Shown here: positions 26,239 through 35,694 of the stretch, one piece after another
Position numbering within the stretch: the stretch's first letter is position 1
Layout: each line of letters opens with the position of its first letter
Assembly: GCA_039815825.1 (NCBI GenBank)
Contig: JBCBYO010000021.1
Location: 1 to 50,581 of the forward strand
From: JBCBDX01 sp039815825
Lineage (GTDB): Bacteria > Pseudomonadota > Alphaproteobacteria > Rhizobiales > Rhizobiaceae
Length of the DNA: 50,581 nucleotides
Reading direction: 5' to 3'
The notes under the pieces: generated by a model
What the model saw: only the letters and a program-made list of their open reading frames with translations
Databases searched by the model: none
What the model was told of the DNA's origin: nothing
Translations under genes and position numbers: made by a program

Positions 26239-27176
26239 TTGCGTACCGCTCCGAATGTGATGCCGCGAAGCAGATGTTTGCGCAGCAGGATGGTGAACAC
26301 CATGACGGGGACGAGGAACAGCGTTGCGCCCGCGGCCACAGCGGGCCAGTCCTGTCCACCCACGCCGATAATTGTCGGAATGAAAGGCGGGGCAGTTTGG
26401 GCGTTGCCTGACGTGAGCAACACGGCAAAAGCATATTCGTTCCACGCAAAGATCAGGCAGAAAATTGCGGTCGACGCGATGCCTGTTGCCGCTTGCGGCA
26501 AGACGACTTTGTAGAAGGCCTGAAAGCGCGTGTAGCCATCGATCAGTGCAGCCTCTTCATATTCGCGCGGTATCTCGTCGATGAAGCCTTTGAGCAACCA
26601 GACTGCGAGCGAAATATTGACCGCTGTGTAGAGCAGGATCATGCCCAGATGCGTGTCGGATAGGCCCAGCTCCCGGTACATCAGGAAGATTGGAATCGCG
26701 ACCGCGATGGGTGGCATCATCCTTGTCGAGAGAATGAAGAACAAAAGATCATCCTTCAAAGGCACGTTGAAACGCGAGAATCCGTAAGCTGCAAGCGTGC
26801 CTAGAAATATTGACAGAAACGTCGAGCCGAACCCGATAATCACGGAGTTCAGGAAGCGCTCCCCAAATCGGGAAGGGCCAACGATAATCATGCCGTACTC
26901 GCGCACGATCTCTTCGGCAAACCCGTCTGGCGGGGGCAACTCGGCCAATTGTTCAGGGGTAACCCTTGTGCGGGTCGTGAAGAGGTTCACATAGCCTTCA
27001 ACCGTTGGTTCAAAAACCACCTTCGGCGGATAGGAGATCGCATCAGACGGTGACTTGAAGCCTGTGGCGATGATCCAGATCAGCGGGATCATGGTCACCA
27101 CCGCATAGGTGATCACGATGATGCCGGCGAACCACTTTGTGCCGCCAGACGGCTCGGTGACTGAATAGGCGCTCAT
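26235..27176 (-). CDS. Carbohydrate ABC transporter permease (MalG-type)
   Basis: The product has 313 residues with about six helices. The EAA loop is EYEEAALIDGYTRFQAFYKVVLPQA, typical of MalG-type inner-membrane permeases. A periplasmic loop of about 60 residues follows the first helix. The start overlaps the stop of the other permease gene by 4 bases. Confidence 0.93.
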   Translation of the reverse strand: MSAYSVTEPSGGTKWFAGIIVITYAVVTMIPLIWIIATGFKSPSDAISYPPKVVFEPTVEGYVNLFTTRTRVTPEQLAELPPPDGFAEEIVREYGMIIVGPSRFGERFLNSVIIGFGSTFLSIFLGTLAAYGFSRFNVPLKDDLLFFILSTRMMPPIAVAIPIFLMYRELGLSDTHLGMILLYTAVNISLAVWLLKGFIDEIPREYEEAALIDGYTRFQAFYKVVLPQAATGIASTAIFCLIFAWNEYAFAVLLTSGNAQTAPPFIPTIIGVGGQDWPAVAAGATLFLVPVMVFTILLRKHLLRGITFGAVRK

Positions 27177-28120
27177 CGCTCTTTCACCTTATTGAGGGCT
27201 TTGACATAGATGGAAGCAAGGCCGAAGACGGTGACGAACAGCACCAGCGCATAGGCCGAGGATATGCCGGTCCGCCATTTTTCAAAGGCTTCCCGTTTCA
27301 GATCGATGGATGCCAGCAACGTTTCGTTGCCAGGTCCACCGCCCGTAAGCAGCACGACCATGTCGAACATTTTGAAGTTCTCGATGCCGCGAAATAGAAC
27401 GGCAAGCATCAGAAATGGCAGCACCATGGGGACGGTGATCGTCCAAAACTGGCGCCATTTCGATGCGCGGTCCACTTCGGCCGCTTCATAGATGTAGTCG
27501 GGTATCGAGCGAAGGCCTGCCAAACAGATCAGCATGACGAAAGGTGTCCACATCCACGTATCCACAATGACGATGGACCATTTTGCCCAACCTCCCGGAC
27601 CCAACATGGAAAAGGATGACGCGGGAACGCCGGTGACTAGCTCGACGAGATAATTGATAAGGCCGATTTGCGGTTGATAGAGGAAAGTCCAGAAGTTGCC
27701 GACAACGGCTGGTGACAACATCATCGGCAAAACGATGACAGTGGTCCAGAACGGATTTCCTTTAAAATTCTTGTTGATCAGATAGGCGAGGGCAAAGCCG
27801 ATCAGAACTTGGAAAAACAGGGTCCAGAACAGGAAATGCGCAGTTGTCTGCATGTTCAGCCAAATATCGATGTCCGTCAGAATGCGTTCAAAGTTGCGCA
27901 GACCAACCCATTCGACTTCACGGTTGGGGCGATTGGCGCGAAAGTTGGTGAACGACAGATAGATCGTCCAGATCAGCGGAAAAATGTTGATCGCTAAAAG
28001 CAGGAAAATCGTTGGCCCAACGAACAGCCAAGCGATGGCCCTGTCGGACAAGCCACGTACGCGGCGTGCCATCCTAGCCGGTGTTTTTTGGGCAAGTTTG
28101 TCCATCGCCGTGTCAGCCAT
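27173..28120 (-). CDS. Carbohydrate ABC transporter permease (MalF-type)
   Basis: The product has 315 residues and six helices. The EAA loop is YIYEAAEVDRASKWRQFWTITVPMV. ATG at 28120 follows AAGGA by 7 bases and is preferred to an upstream in-frame start at 28135. It pairs with the MalG-type permease immediately downstream. Confidence 0.93.
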   Translation of the reverse strand: MADTAMDKLAQKTPARMARRVRGLSDRAIAWLFVGPTIFLLLAINIFPLIWTIYLSFTNFRANRPNREVEWVGLRNFERILTDIDIWLNMQTTAHFLFWTLFFQVLIGFALAYLINKNFKGNPFWTTVIVLPMMLSPAVVGNFWTFLYQPQIGLINYLVELVTGVPASSFSMLGPGGWAKWSIVIVDTWMWTPFVMLICLAGLRSIPDYIYEAAEVDRASKWRQFWTITVPMVLPFLMLAVLFRGIENFKMFDMVVLLTGGGPGNETLLASIDLKREAFEKWRTGISSAYALVLFVTVFGLASIYVKALNKVKER

Positions 28121-28223
28121 GGCGCGTCCTTCCAATCCGGTTCGATGGCCGGCGGTTCAAGTTTGTAATGGGTAAATTGAGCTCCGGCCGCGCCAGTGGC
28201 GCGGCCAGAATTTGCATCGGAAC

Positions 28224-29543
28224 TTACAGCTTGCCCTCGTCCTCGAAGGTCTCCGTCCAATCCTCGATCAGCTTGTTGAGTGCTTCTTCAGCAGTGCCTT
28301 GGTCGGCAACAATGTAGTTGTGAAGACGCTCTTGCATCGCCAGAAGCAACTCTGCATAGGCAGGCTCTTGCCAGAAGTCCTGAACACCACCCATGGCGTC
28401 GAGGAAGTCACCGGCAAATGGCTGGCTTTCCACGAAGGATGGATCATTCAGCACCGAGTTGTGTGCTGAGTAACCGCCAAGCTCCCACCATTTCTGCTGA
28501 ACAGATGGCTGAGCAAACCACTTGATATATTCAAGCGCGCCTTCCTTGTTGTCCGAATAGGAAACAACAGAGATGCCCTGACCACCCAGCGTGGATGCAG
28601 CCACATTTTGTGGAGGGTTCACGAAGAAGTCGATCTTGTCGCCGCCCGTATTCGGGTCGGCATAAAGACCCGGGAAGAACGCAAACCAGTTCATCGCCAT
28701 GGCCACCTGACCGGACTTAAAGGCGTCCAGCGACTGCTCCATATAGGCGTTGTCATAGCCGGGTGGTGTGCAACAATTGTAGAGATCCTTGTAGAACTCC
28801 AGCGCCTCCACGGCTTCCGCCGAGTTTACAGCGCCTTCCATGTCATAAGTGCCGGGCTCATTTTCATATTTGAAACCCCAAGCATAAAGCGCGCCCGTTG
28901 CGCCCATGGTAATGCCTTCAGAACCACGCTCGGTGAAGATCGAAGCGCCATAAACGGTCTGGCCATCAATCTCACGGCCTTGGAAGAACTTGGCGATTTC
29001 CATCAGCTCCATTTGGGTCTGTGGCTCGCCAAGATCATTGCCGGTTGCTTCCTTGTAGGCTGCTTTAATGTCGTCACGCTCGAACCAGTCTTTGCGATAG
29101 AACCAGCCATTGGCATCACCCATAGCAGGTAGCGCCCAATAGTTCGGGGTGCCTTTTGGCCACGTTGAATAGGCGTAGACAGTCGCCGGTGCGAAATCGT
29201 CCATCGAAATGCCTTCGGCGTCGAAGAACTCGTTCAATTTCACATAGTGACCGTTCTCAGCGCCACCGCCAATCCACTGCGAGTCGCCGATTAGCAGGTC
29301 GCACAATTGCCCACCTGAGTTCAACTCGTTGAGCATACGATCCGCAAAGTTCGGCCACGGAATGAACTCGAAGTTCATCGCGATGCCTGATTGCGACTCA
29401 AATTCTTTTGATAGCTCCACTAGGGCATTGGCCGGATCCCAAGCCGCCCAGCACAGTGTCAGTTCGTTGGCTTGGGCAGATGTGCTGCCGAAGCTCATGC
29501 CAAGACCCAGAGCGGTCGCGGCAAGCAATGCGCGTTTCTTCAT
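28224..29543 (-). CDS. Carbohydrate ABC transporter substrate-binding protein
   Basis: The product has 439 residues: signal peptide MKKRALLAATALGLGMSFG (cut after about residue 25, SAQA) and a family-1 solute-binding fold beginning LTLCWAAWDPANALVELSKEFE. WAAWDP and the aromatic-rich GDANGWFYRKDWF stretch suggest binding of a sugar or polyol. GGGAGG-like sequence lies upstream (29548-29556). A LacI-type operator sits 65 bases before the start. The ligand is unknown. Confidence 0.92.
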   Translation of the reverse strand: MKKRALLAATALGLGMSFGSTSAQANELTLCWAAWDPANALVELSKEFESQSGIAMNFEFIPWPNFADRMLNELNSGGQLCDLLIGDSQWIGGGAENGHYVKLNEFFDAEGISMDDFAPATVYAYSTWPKGTPNYWALPAMGDANGWFYRKDWFERDDIKAAYKEATGNDLGEPQTQMELMEIAKFFQGREIDGQTVYGASIFTERGSEGITMGATGALYAWGFKYENEPGTYDMEGAVNSAEAVEALEFYKDLYNCCTPPGYDNAYMEQSLDAFKSGQVAMAMNWFAFFPGLYADPNTGGDKIDFFVNPPQNVAASTLGGQGISVVSYSDNKEGALEYIKWFAQPSVQQKWWELGGYSAHNSVLNDPSFVESQPFAGDFLDAMGGVQDFWQEPAYAELLLAMQERLHNYIVADQGTAEEALNKLIEDWTETFEDEGKL

Positions 29544-29607
29544 GATTTTCCTCCCAGAACAGAACTCAACGCAAGCTTTGCACCTCCGTTGAACACATAG
29601 AACCCTA

Positions 29608-29627
29608 AATGAGGTACGTACATCATT
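29608..29627. promoter_or_regulatory. LacI-family operator upstream of the binding-protein gene
   Basis: AATGAGGTACGTACATCATT is palindromic over 20 bases except for one position pair. Its core (29610-29625) is identical in 14 of 16 bases to a site before the lacI-type gene (33044-33059). The CG-centred dyad is typical of LacI-family sites. This couples transport genes to the same regulator. Confidence 0.8.
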
Positions 29628-29685
29628 TCAAGTCAAAATCGTCATCGAACGCAATTTTTATTCAAAGCGCTTCGATATCGAGATG

Positions 29686-30861
29686 TCAGATGTTCAGTTT
29701 TACCCAGGCGCCATTGCGGTTTGAGGAGCGCACACAGGCGTCAACAAAAGCAACGCCGATAACGCCATCGCGGACGGTCGGAAACACGACATCTTCAGGC
29801 GTCGGATCACCGTTCTGCATCGCCCTTATGGCATGTGCTGCTTCGGTGTAAATGTTTGCAAAACCTTCCAAATATCCCTCTGGGTGGCCGGGTGGTATGC
29901 GGGTCACACGACCCGCATCGGCACCTGATCCGGCGCCGCCGCGTGTGATGAGCCGTTTCGGTTCACCAAGCGGTGTGAACCACAAATAATTCGGATCTTC
30001 TTGGCACCATTCGATGCCGCCCTTGGTGCCGTACACGCGAACTTTGAGCGCATTCTCATTGCCCGGAGCGACCTGTGATGACCACAACATACCCTTTGCG
30101 CCGCCCTTCCAGCGGATCATGACATGGGCATTGTCATCAACTTGGCGTCCATCAACAAAGGCATTGAGATCAGCCGCGATCTCATCGATCTCCAGGCCCG
30201 AGACAAACTGCGCAAGGTTCATGGCGTGCGTCCCAATATCCCCGATTGAGCCGCCTGCACCCGATCGCTCAGGGTCTGTGCGCCATCCAGCCTGTTTCTG
30301 GCCCGTATCTTCCAACTTCTCGGAAAGCCAATCCTGCGGATACTCAGCTTGCACCACGCGAATGTCGCCCAGGACACCTTCGCGCACCATCTGTCGTGCC
30401 TGCCGCACCATCGGATAACCAGTATAGTTGTGCGTTAAAACGAAAAGCGCACCGGAACTGTCAGCTGCTTTGGCCAGTTTCTTTGCATCCGCCAAAGTCG
30501 AGGTGAGGGGCTTATCGCAGATCACATGAATGCCGCGTTTCAAGAACTCGCGCGCGGCGGGCCAGTGCACGTGGTTTGGCGTGACAATAGCAACAGCTTC
30601 AATACCGTCTTTGAGCCGCGCCTCGCGCTGCGCCATAGCGGCATAGTCATCATAGACCCGCTTGCTGTCGAGGCCCAAATCCCGACCAGAAGCCTGCGAT
30701 TTTTCCGCGGTTGATGAAAAACACCCAGCGACAAGCTCGTAGTGGCCGTCGATCCGAGACGCAATCCGGTGAACGCCGCCGATAAACGCGTCGCGGCCGC
30801 CGCCAACCATGCCAAGGCGAATGCGTGCTGGCGCGCTCTCTTCTTTACCTTCAATTGCCAT
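29686..30861 (-). CDS. Gfo/Idh/MocA-family oxidoreductase
   Basis: The product has 391 residues. The N-terminal Rossmann part has RLGMVGGGRDAFIGGVHRIA, VAIVTPNHVH and the conserved ICDKPLTSTLADAKKL with the catalytic Lys. The C-terminal part carries GGSIGDIGTHAMNLAQFV, with the family His. Such enzymes oxidise sugar or cyclitol hydroxyls with NAD(P). Together with the isomerase upstream, it probably forms the first catabolic steps for the sugar imported by this operon, perhaps through a keto-sugar. The actual substrate is unknown. Confidence 0.9.
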   Translation of the reverse strand: MAIEGKEESAPARIRLGMVGGGRDAFIGGVHRIASRIDGHYELVAGCFSSTAEKSQASGRDLGLDSKRVYDDYAAMAQREARLKDGIEAVAIVTPNHVHWPAAREFLKRGIHVICDKPLTSTLADAKKLAKAADSSGALFVLTHNYTGYPMVRQARQMVREGVLGDIRVVQAEYPQDWLSEKLEDTGQKQAGWRTDPERSGAGGSIGDIGTHAMNLAQFVSGLEIDEIAADLNAFVDGRQVDDNAHVMIRWKGGAKGMLWSSQVAPGNENALKVRVYGTKGGIEWCQEDPNYLWFTPLGEPKRLITRGGAGSGADAGRVTRIPPGHPEGYLEGFANIYTEAAHAIRAMQNGDPTPEDVVFPTVRDGVIGVAFVDACVRSSNRNGAWVKLNI

Positions 30862-30873
30862 CGTCTTACCCCC

Positions 30874-31929
30874 TTAGCTGATACCGAGCATTTTTTTGTT
30901 GGCTTCGTTGTCAGTATCCGCCGCCGCAAAGTCATCAAAAGCAACTTCGGTTGGTCTGATGATGTGATCGCGGACAAAGGCAGCACCTTCCCGCGCGCCG
31001 TCTTCAGGGTGTTTGATGGCGCATTCCCACTCAACGACGGCCCATCCATCGAAACCATTGGCGGTCAGCTTGGAGAAAATCGCTGCGAAGTCGACTTGAC
31101 CATCGCCCAACGACCGAAAGCGACCGGCGCGATCAACCCATCGCTGGTAGCCGCCATACACGCCTTGTCTGCCGGTTGGGTTCAGCTCGGCATCCTTGAC
31201 GTGAAACATCTTGATGCGGTCTTTGTAGATGTCGATATTGTCAAGATAATCGAGCGCTTGCAGAACATAGTGCGATGGATCGTACAACATGTTTGCCCGG
31301 GTGTGATTGCCGACACGTTCCAGGAACATCTCGTAGGTCACACCGTCATGCAGGTCTTCTCCTGGATGGATCTCGTAACAAACATCGACACCGTTATCTT
31401 CAGCGTGATTGAGGATCGGCAACCATCGCTTTGCAAGTTCGTCAAAAGCGGCTTCCACAAGACCAGCTGGGCGTTGCGGCCAGGGATAGACATAGGGCCA
31501 TGCCAGCGCACCGGAGAAAGTTGCATGGGCGGAAATCCCTAGATTTCGGCTGGCGCTGATGGCCTTCTTGACTTGGTCAACCGCCCAAGCTTGTCGTGCC
31601 TGGGGATTACCGCGCACAGTTTCGGCGGCAAATCCGTCGAACGCGGTGTCATAAGCGGGATGTACAGCAACCAACTGGCCTTGCAGATGGGTCGAAAGTT
31701 CAGTGACTTCAACGCCGTTTTCTGCAGCCTGGCCTTTGAATTCGTCGCAGTAGGTTGTTGATTCTGCGGCCTTGTCCAAATCGAACAGCCGACCGTCCCA
31801 GCTTGGAACTTGCACCCCGACATAACCACAATCTGCAGCCCATTTCGTAATGGCATCCCAAGAGTTGAACGGGGCGTCGTCACCCGCAAATTGCGCCAAG
31901 AATAGGGCTGGTCCCTTGATCGTTTTCAT
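30874..31929 (-). CDS. Sugar phosphate isomerase/epimerase family protein (TIM barrel)
   Basis: The product has 351 residues of the xylose-isomerase-like TIM barrel superfamily. Likely metal ligands appear in VCYEIHPGEDLHDGV, LYDPSHYVLQ, MFHVKDAELNP and VVEWECA (Glu, Asp, His, Glu). It may act as an epimerase, isomerase or dehydratase on a keto-sugar. It lies 12 bases before the Gfo/Idh gene and after the lacI-type gene on the same strand. GGGAGGAAAC upstream is a strong ribosome-binding site. Confidence 0.88.
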   Translation of the reverse strand: MKTIKGPALFLAQFAGDDAPFNSWDAITKWAADCGYVGVQVPSWDGRLFDLDKAAESTTYCDEFKGQAAENGVEVTELSTHLQGQLVAVHPAYDTAFDGFAAETVRGNPQARQAWAVDQVKKAISASRNLGISAHATFSGALAWPYVYPWPQRPAGLVEAAFDELAKRWLPILNHAEDNGVDVCYEIHPGEDLHDGVTYEMFLERVGNHTRANMLYDPSHYVLQALDYLDNIDIYKDRIKMFHVKDAELNPTGRQGVYGGYQRWVDRAGRFRSLGDGQVDFAAIFSKLTANGFDGWAVVEWECAIKHPEDGAREGAAFVRDHIIRPTEVAFDDFAAADTDNEANKKMLGIS

Positions 31930-31979
31930 CTGTGTTTCCTCCCAAAAACAAGCATTTGATTTTAATTTTGATACGCGAC

Positions 31980-33011
31980 CTAAGGATCGGGCAGGTTTTC
32001 GCGTGTGAATATTTCAATACGAATGCGCTCCTGCGCTGCGCTAATCGGCAGCCCATCCTTGAGCGCGCGTAATACCCGGATCGCAGAGCGGGTTATGTGC
32101 CCTACATCTTGCACGATGAGTGCGTCGAGTAAGCCATCAATGAGCCCTGCACGTGATGCTTTTGTCATATCGTGCGCGACCACTTTAAGCCCCGCGTGCT
32201 TCGCTTGGCGCAATGCGGCGGTAAGGCCGCTTGTGCCGCTTGCCGCAAGATAAATGCCCGCCAGATCAGGCTGCCGCGCAATGAGTTTTTCGACCAATTG
32301 CTGAACGCGGGCAGCATCATCATAACCCTCGATGGTAGGCATCACCGTAAGATGCGGAAACCGTTCTCGCATGACCGCATCAAAGCCCAAGCGGCGATCA
32401 ACAAATGAGCGCTCCATGGCTTGCCCGCCTATAACGGCGACCGGCCCATGATGCGCATTGGAAAATCCGCCTAGTAGCAACGCCGCAGTACGCCCGGCTG
32501 CAACATTGTTGATCCCAACAAAGTGGCCACTGGCCGCGTTAGGCAGATCGGAGATAATGGGAACAACTTGCACACCATTTGACTGCAAATTGAGGACAGC
32601 ATCGCGGATGCTCGGTGTTTCCGGCGCCATGATTGCAAGCCCATCGAGCGCGTCAGGGTCCAATGACTGGATCGCTTCAAGCGCGTTCTCGGGGGTGCGC
32701 ATCGGAGCTTGTAGGACTTCAATTTTAGCGCGCAGCGCCGCATGGGTTGAAGCTGCTTCATGGATGGCAGCAATGAGCGTATCTAGGAATTGCGTATTCG
32801 ATTTTGGAAGCAGAAAAACAAACCGATAAGGGTTTTTGCGCGCAAGTGTTGCGGCGTTGGTGTCGCGGGAATATCCAAGCTCGTCGATCGCCTTTTGCAC
32901 GCGCGAGATCGTCTGCTCTCGAACACCCGGACGACCGTTCAGCACGCGGTCGACCGTTGCCAAGCTGACGCGAGCATGTCGTGCTAGATCATGGACTGTT
33001 GGTCGATCCAT
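31980..33011 (-). CDS. LacI-family transcriptional regulator
   Basis: The product has 343 residues. The N-terminal LacI helix-turn-helix is TVHDLARHARVSLATVDRVL followed by NGRPGVREQT. A periplasmic-binding-like sugar domain covers about 60-340. ATG at 33011 is preceded by GGAGG (33016-33020), better than an upstream start at 33056, which would run into the operator. It heads the lacI-isomerase-oxidoreductase transcript and likely also controls the transport genes through the second operator. Confidence 0.92.
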   Translation of the reverse strand: MDRPTVHDLARHARVSLATVDRVLNGRPGVREQTISRVQKAIDELGYSRDTNAATLARKNPYRFVFLLPKSNTQFLDTLIAAIHEAASTHAALRAKIEVLQAPMRTPENALEAIQSLDPDALDGLAIMAPETPSIRDAVLNLQSNGVQVVPIISDLPNAASGHFVGINNVAAGRTAALLLGGFSNAHHGPVAVIGGQAMERSFVDRRLGFDAVMRERFPHLTVMPTIEGYDDAARVQQLVEKLIARQPDLAGIYLAASGTSGLTAALRQAKHAGLKVVAHDMTKASRAGLIDGLLDALIVQDVGHITRSAIRVLRALKDGLPISAAQERIRIEIFTRENLPDP

Positions 33012-33043
33012 AGTGCCTCCGTTGATAGATATTGCGAAAGTTT

Positions 33044-33059
33044 TGAGGTACGTCAATCA
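33044..33059. promoter_or_regulatory. LacI-family operator upstream of the lacI-type gene
   Basis: TGAGGTACGTCAATCA matches TGAGGTACGTACATCA at 29610-29625 in 14 of 16 positions. It lies 33 bases before the regulator start, suggesting autoregulation. The rest of the gap to the Nudix gene (33060-33236) shows no other feature to me. Confidence 0.72.
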
Positions 33060-33236
33060 GCGAGATGATGTCCCACACTTGATAGCCGACTGATTTCAGG
33101 GGGGTGACATCACCAGCGGATGGGCCTTCCCCAGTGATTGGAGCAGACGATTCAAGACATCTCGGCCAATCGTACTGTGTAGGTAGGAAAATGAGCCAGC
33201 GCCAGATGTTACGCGCCTACCAAATGCAAGCGATGG

Positions 33237-33773
33237 TCAAAATCGGGTTCTGGCCAGCATCCAAGCGCTGGCATGGTGTATGATACCGATCTCACCGGCT
33301 GAAACCGCCCGATCAATTTCTTCGCCGCCCAACAAATTGATCTCCATCTCCTCCAGGTCACCCGAATTCGGTTGAGCCGTTTGGATACAATCCGTAGCTA
33401 GGTAGTAATTACCCACGCTGCCCCGTTGATTGCCATTGTCGACAAACTCCCCCAAATGGATCATGGAACCGACGCTGTATCCGGTCTCTTCCAGCAACTC
33501 TCGGCCAGCGGCGTCTCTGGGCATTTCACCCTCATCAACAAATCCGGCTGGAAAGGTCAGTGAAACGCGTCCAAGCCCATGCTTGTACTGATGAATGGTC
33601 AATATTTTGCCGTTCGGAAGGAGGGGGACAACAATCACAAACGGTCTGAGATGCACCTGATAAAAATCATCGATCTGTTGGCCATTGGGTAGCTCCACTT
33701 CCTGCCTGAAAACACGGAGGTAGGGTGATGCTTCATAGGTGGTTGTCTGTCGGATTGTCTTCCATGGCTTCAT
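33237..33773 (-). CDS. Nudix hydrolase (ADP-ribose pyrophosphatase-like)
   Basis: The product has 178 residues. The Nudix box is complete: GFVDEGEMPRDAAGRELLEE followed by TGY, fitting G-x5-E-x7-REUxEExGU. The N-terminal strand region and the LTFPAGFVDEGE context resemble ADP-sugar pyrophosphatases. These clear nucleotide-sugar or ADP-ribose derivatives. AAGGGG lies 10 bases before ATG at 33773. The hairpin-like GTGCA-TTT-TGCAC (33806-33818) lies upstream, and I cannot say whether it is an operator. Confidence 0.9.
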   Translation of the reverse strand: MKPWKTIRQTTTYEASPYLRVFRQEVELPNGQQIDDFYQVHLRPFVIVVPLLPNGKILTIHQYKHGLGRVSLTFPAGFVDEGEMPRDAAGRELLEETGYSVGSMIHLGEFVDNGNQRGSVGNYYLATDCIQTAQPNSGDLEEMEINLLGGEEIDRAVSAGEIGIIHHASAWMLARTRF

Positions 33774-33955
33774 TGAAGCTGCCCCTTCTTATGTTAGCGT
33801 CACAGGTGCATTTTGCACTTGGAGTTCGCTACCCAGATCTCACCATAGTCCGCGTTTGTTGAAAGTTTCGTGTCGTTGGGGCGAGCGTTTGGGCGCAACT
33901 TAAAAGCTGCACACCAGTGCCGAGCCAAAGCGCGCAAGGTCGGATGCCCTCTAGT

Positions 33956-34363
33956 CTAAGGCCCTTCGCATTCGATCGCCGCAGGCGGATTGCCCAACAC
34001 AGCAACGTACCCAACTTGTACCGGCTCATTTTCCCCATCGTCGGTCCGAACAATGCGCAGTGATGCGAGTACAACGGTCGCTTGAGAGTCCACCAAGTCA
34101 AGTTGGATTTCCTCTTCCGTCCCTTTAAACTGCACGATGGTTGCCGGTTGATCGGTCAGGTCGACGCGCGTCGTAATATCGGTTTTCCCAATTCCGATAG
34201 TCGCTTCCAGCGCGTTGAGTATGGGCCCGCCCCCAAATAGTATTTGGACGGATACATCACTGCCGATGCCGTCGCAAAACATTGTCGTCGTGGCTGAAGC
34301 GGGCGAGGTTGCTACACAGCCCAATGCGGTAATGCACGCAAAGCAAGCGCGTCGTCCGTTCAT
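33956..34363 (-). CDS. Small secreted protein of unknown function
   Basis: The product has 135 residues. ATG at 34363, preceded by GGGGTG, gives a plausible signal peptide (MNGRRACFACITALGCVATS, cut near ATSPASA). The mature part, about 110 residues, is rich in Thr, Val, Ile and Asp and looks like a beta-strand fold. I do not recognise a family. Two cysteines remain in the mature part. The 180-base gap towards the Nudix gene holds nothing I can identify. Confidence 0.6.
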   Translation of the reverse strand: MNGRRACFACITALGCVATSPASATTTMFCDGIGSDVSVQILFGGGPILNALEATIGIGKTDITTRVDLTDQPATIVQFKGTEEEIQLDLVDSQATVVLASLRIVRTDDGENEPVQVGYVAVLGNPPAAIECEGP

Positions 34364-34527
34364 GATATCACACCCCATGGTCACCGTTCGCGACCTTAAC
34401 ATGCGATCGGCTATCAGGCCATCAGACGTTTCTACTCCCATTCGGTCCGTTTTGGTGATCAAGTCACCAAAGGTCCTGCACGCCGCGTGTATAGTGGTGA
34501 AAACACAGAACTTATATGGAGTGCGTT

Positions 34528-34734
34528 ATGATGACGAACATGGGAAAATTCGACCGCGGCGGCCGACTGGCGATCGCAGCATTGTTGCTCGTGCTGGCCT
34601 TTACGACAAACCTTGTCGGCGGCGTTGTCTTCTGGATCGCTTTGGCAGTTGCAGGCATTTTTACCCTGACCGCTTTTGTCGGTATTTGCCCGCTATACAG
34701 CATGGTCGGCCTTAAGACGTGTCGCGATTGCTAA
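34528..34734 (+). CDS. DUF2892 (YgaP-like) inner-membrane protein
   Basis: The product has 68 residues with two helices. The DUF2892 pattern is complete: FDRGGRLAIAALLL, GIFTLTAFVGICPLYSMVGL and a terminal TCRDC. This domain is often fused to, or encoded beside, rhodaneses and persulfide enzymes. GGAG (34518-34521) six bases upstream supports ATG at 34528 over 34516. It opens a four-gene sulfur operon. Confidence 0.88.
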   Translation: MMTNMGKFDRGGRLAIAALLLVLAFTTNLVGGVVFWIALAVAGIFTLTAFVGICPLYSMVGLKTCRDC

Positions 34735-34788
34735 TCTGGCCAATAACCAGTCAAGATAGTGAAATCTGACCAGCCAAAGGAGGCTGAA

Positions 34789-35673
34789 GTGACCCAATAT
34801 CCTGTCAATATGGACATCAAGCCAGAAGTTCAGGCATTTTTCGATAAGGCGACCAATACAATTAGCTACATTGTGAAGGATCCGACCTCCCATGCCTGCG
34901 CGATCATCGATAGCGTGATGGACATCGACTATGCGGCTGGCCGTATCACTTACGAACATGCCGATGAGTTGATCCGCCAAATCGAAACGCAGGGCCTGAA
35001 GCTGGAATGGATCATCGAAACCCATGTCCATGCCGATCATCTGTCGGCCGCGCCCTACATCCAAGGTAAGTTAGGCGGCAAGATCGGGATCGGTTCGAAG
35101 ATCATGGTTGTGCAGAATACATTTGGAAAAGTCTTCAACGAAGGCACCGAGTTCCAGCGCGATGGCTCACAGTTTGATCGCTTGTTTGAAGATGGCGATA
35201 CATATCAAATCGGCAACATGCAGGCTTTTGCGATGTATACGCCCGGCCACACGCCAGCCTGCATGGTCCATGTCATGGGCAATGCAGCGTTTGTGGGCGA
35301 TACGCTTTTCATGCCCGATGGCGGGTCAGCACGCGCTGATTTCCCCGGTGGGGATGCCGCCACCCTTTATGACTCCATCCAGAAAGTGCTGACTTTGCCG
35401 GACGCGATGCGTCTCTTCATGTGCCATGATTATGGGCCCAATGGCCGCGATATCCAGTGGGAGACAACGGTTGGTGATGAGAAGACGCACAACATTCATG
35501 TTGGCGGCGGAAAGACCAAGGAAGAGTTCGTCAAATTCCGCACCGAACGCGACGCACAACTGGATATGCCCAAGCTGATCATCCCGTCGCTGCAGGTGAA
35601 CATGCGTGCGGGTGAGGTGCCAACCGACAAGGACGGCAACCCAATGCTCAAAGTGCCGGTAAACGGCCTGTAA
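34789..35673 (+). CDS. MBL-fold persulfide dioxygenase-like metallohydrolase
   Basis: The product has 294 residues. The metal site is ETHVHADHLSAA (His79, His81, Asp83, His84), with YTPGHTPACM, VGDTLF and CHDY supplying other ligands. This matches persulfide dioxygenases and the Blh proteins of BigR-controlled operons, which oxidise glutathione persulfide to sulfite. GTG at 34789 is chosen because AAAGGAGG lies 5 bases upstream. The neighbours (DUF2892, sulfurtransferase, SulP) complete a typical H2S detoxification set. BigR itself is not visible in the window. Confidence 0.9.
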   Translation: MTQYPVNMDIKPEVQAFFDKATNTISYIVKDPTSHACAIIDSVMDIDYAAGRITYEHADELIRQIETQGLKLEWIIETHVHADHLSAAPYIQGKLGGKIGIGSKIMVVQNTFGKVFNEGTEFQRDGSQFDRLFEDGDTYQIGNMQAFAMYTPGHTPACMVHVMGNAAFVGDTLFMPDGGSARADFPGGDAATLYDSIQKVLTLPDAMRLFMCHDYGPNGRDIQWETTVGDEKTHNIHVGGGKTKEEFVKFRTERDAQLDMPKLIIPSLQVNMRAGEVPTDKDGNPMLKVPVNGL

Positions 35674-35694
35674 GCGACCGCAAAGGACCAACCA

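Noticed and set aside
26239..26449. Longer form of the small membrane protein reading through the permease gene
   Set aside because: The extension is an out-of-frame shadow of the permease, and the ATGA overlap at 26235-26238 marks the true start.
33774..33955. Possible small gene between the Nudix and secreted-protein genes
   Set aside because: The open frame on the minus strand has no ribosome-binding site and overlaps the secreted-protein gene. I saw only a short GTGCA-TTT-TGCAC palindrome.
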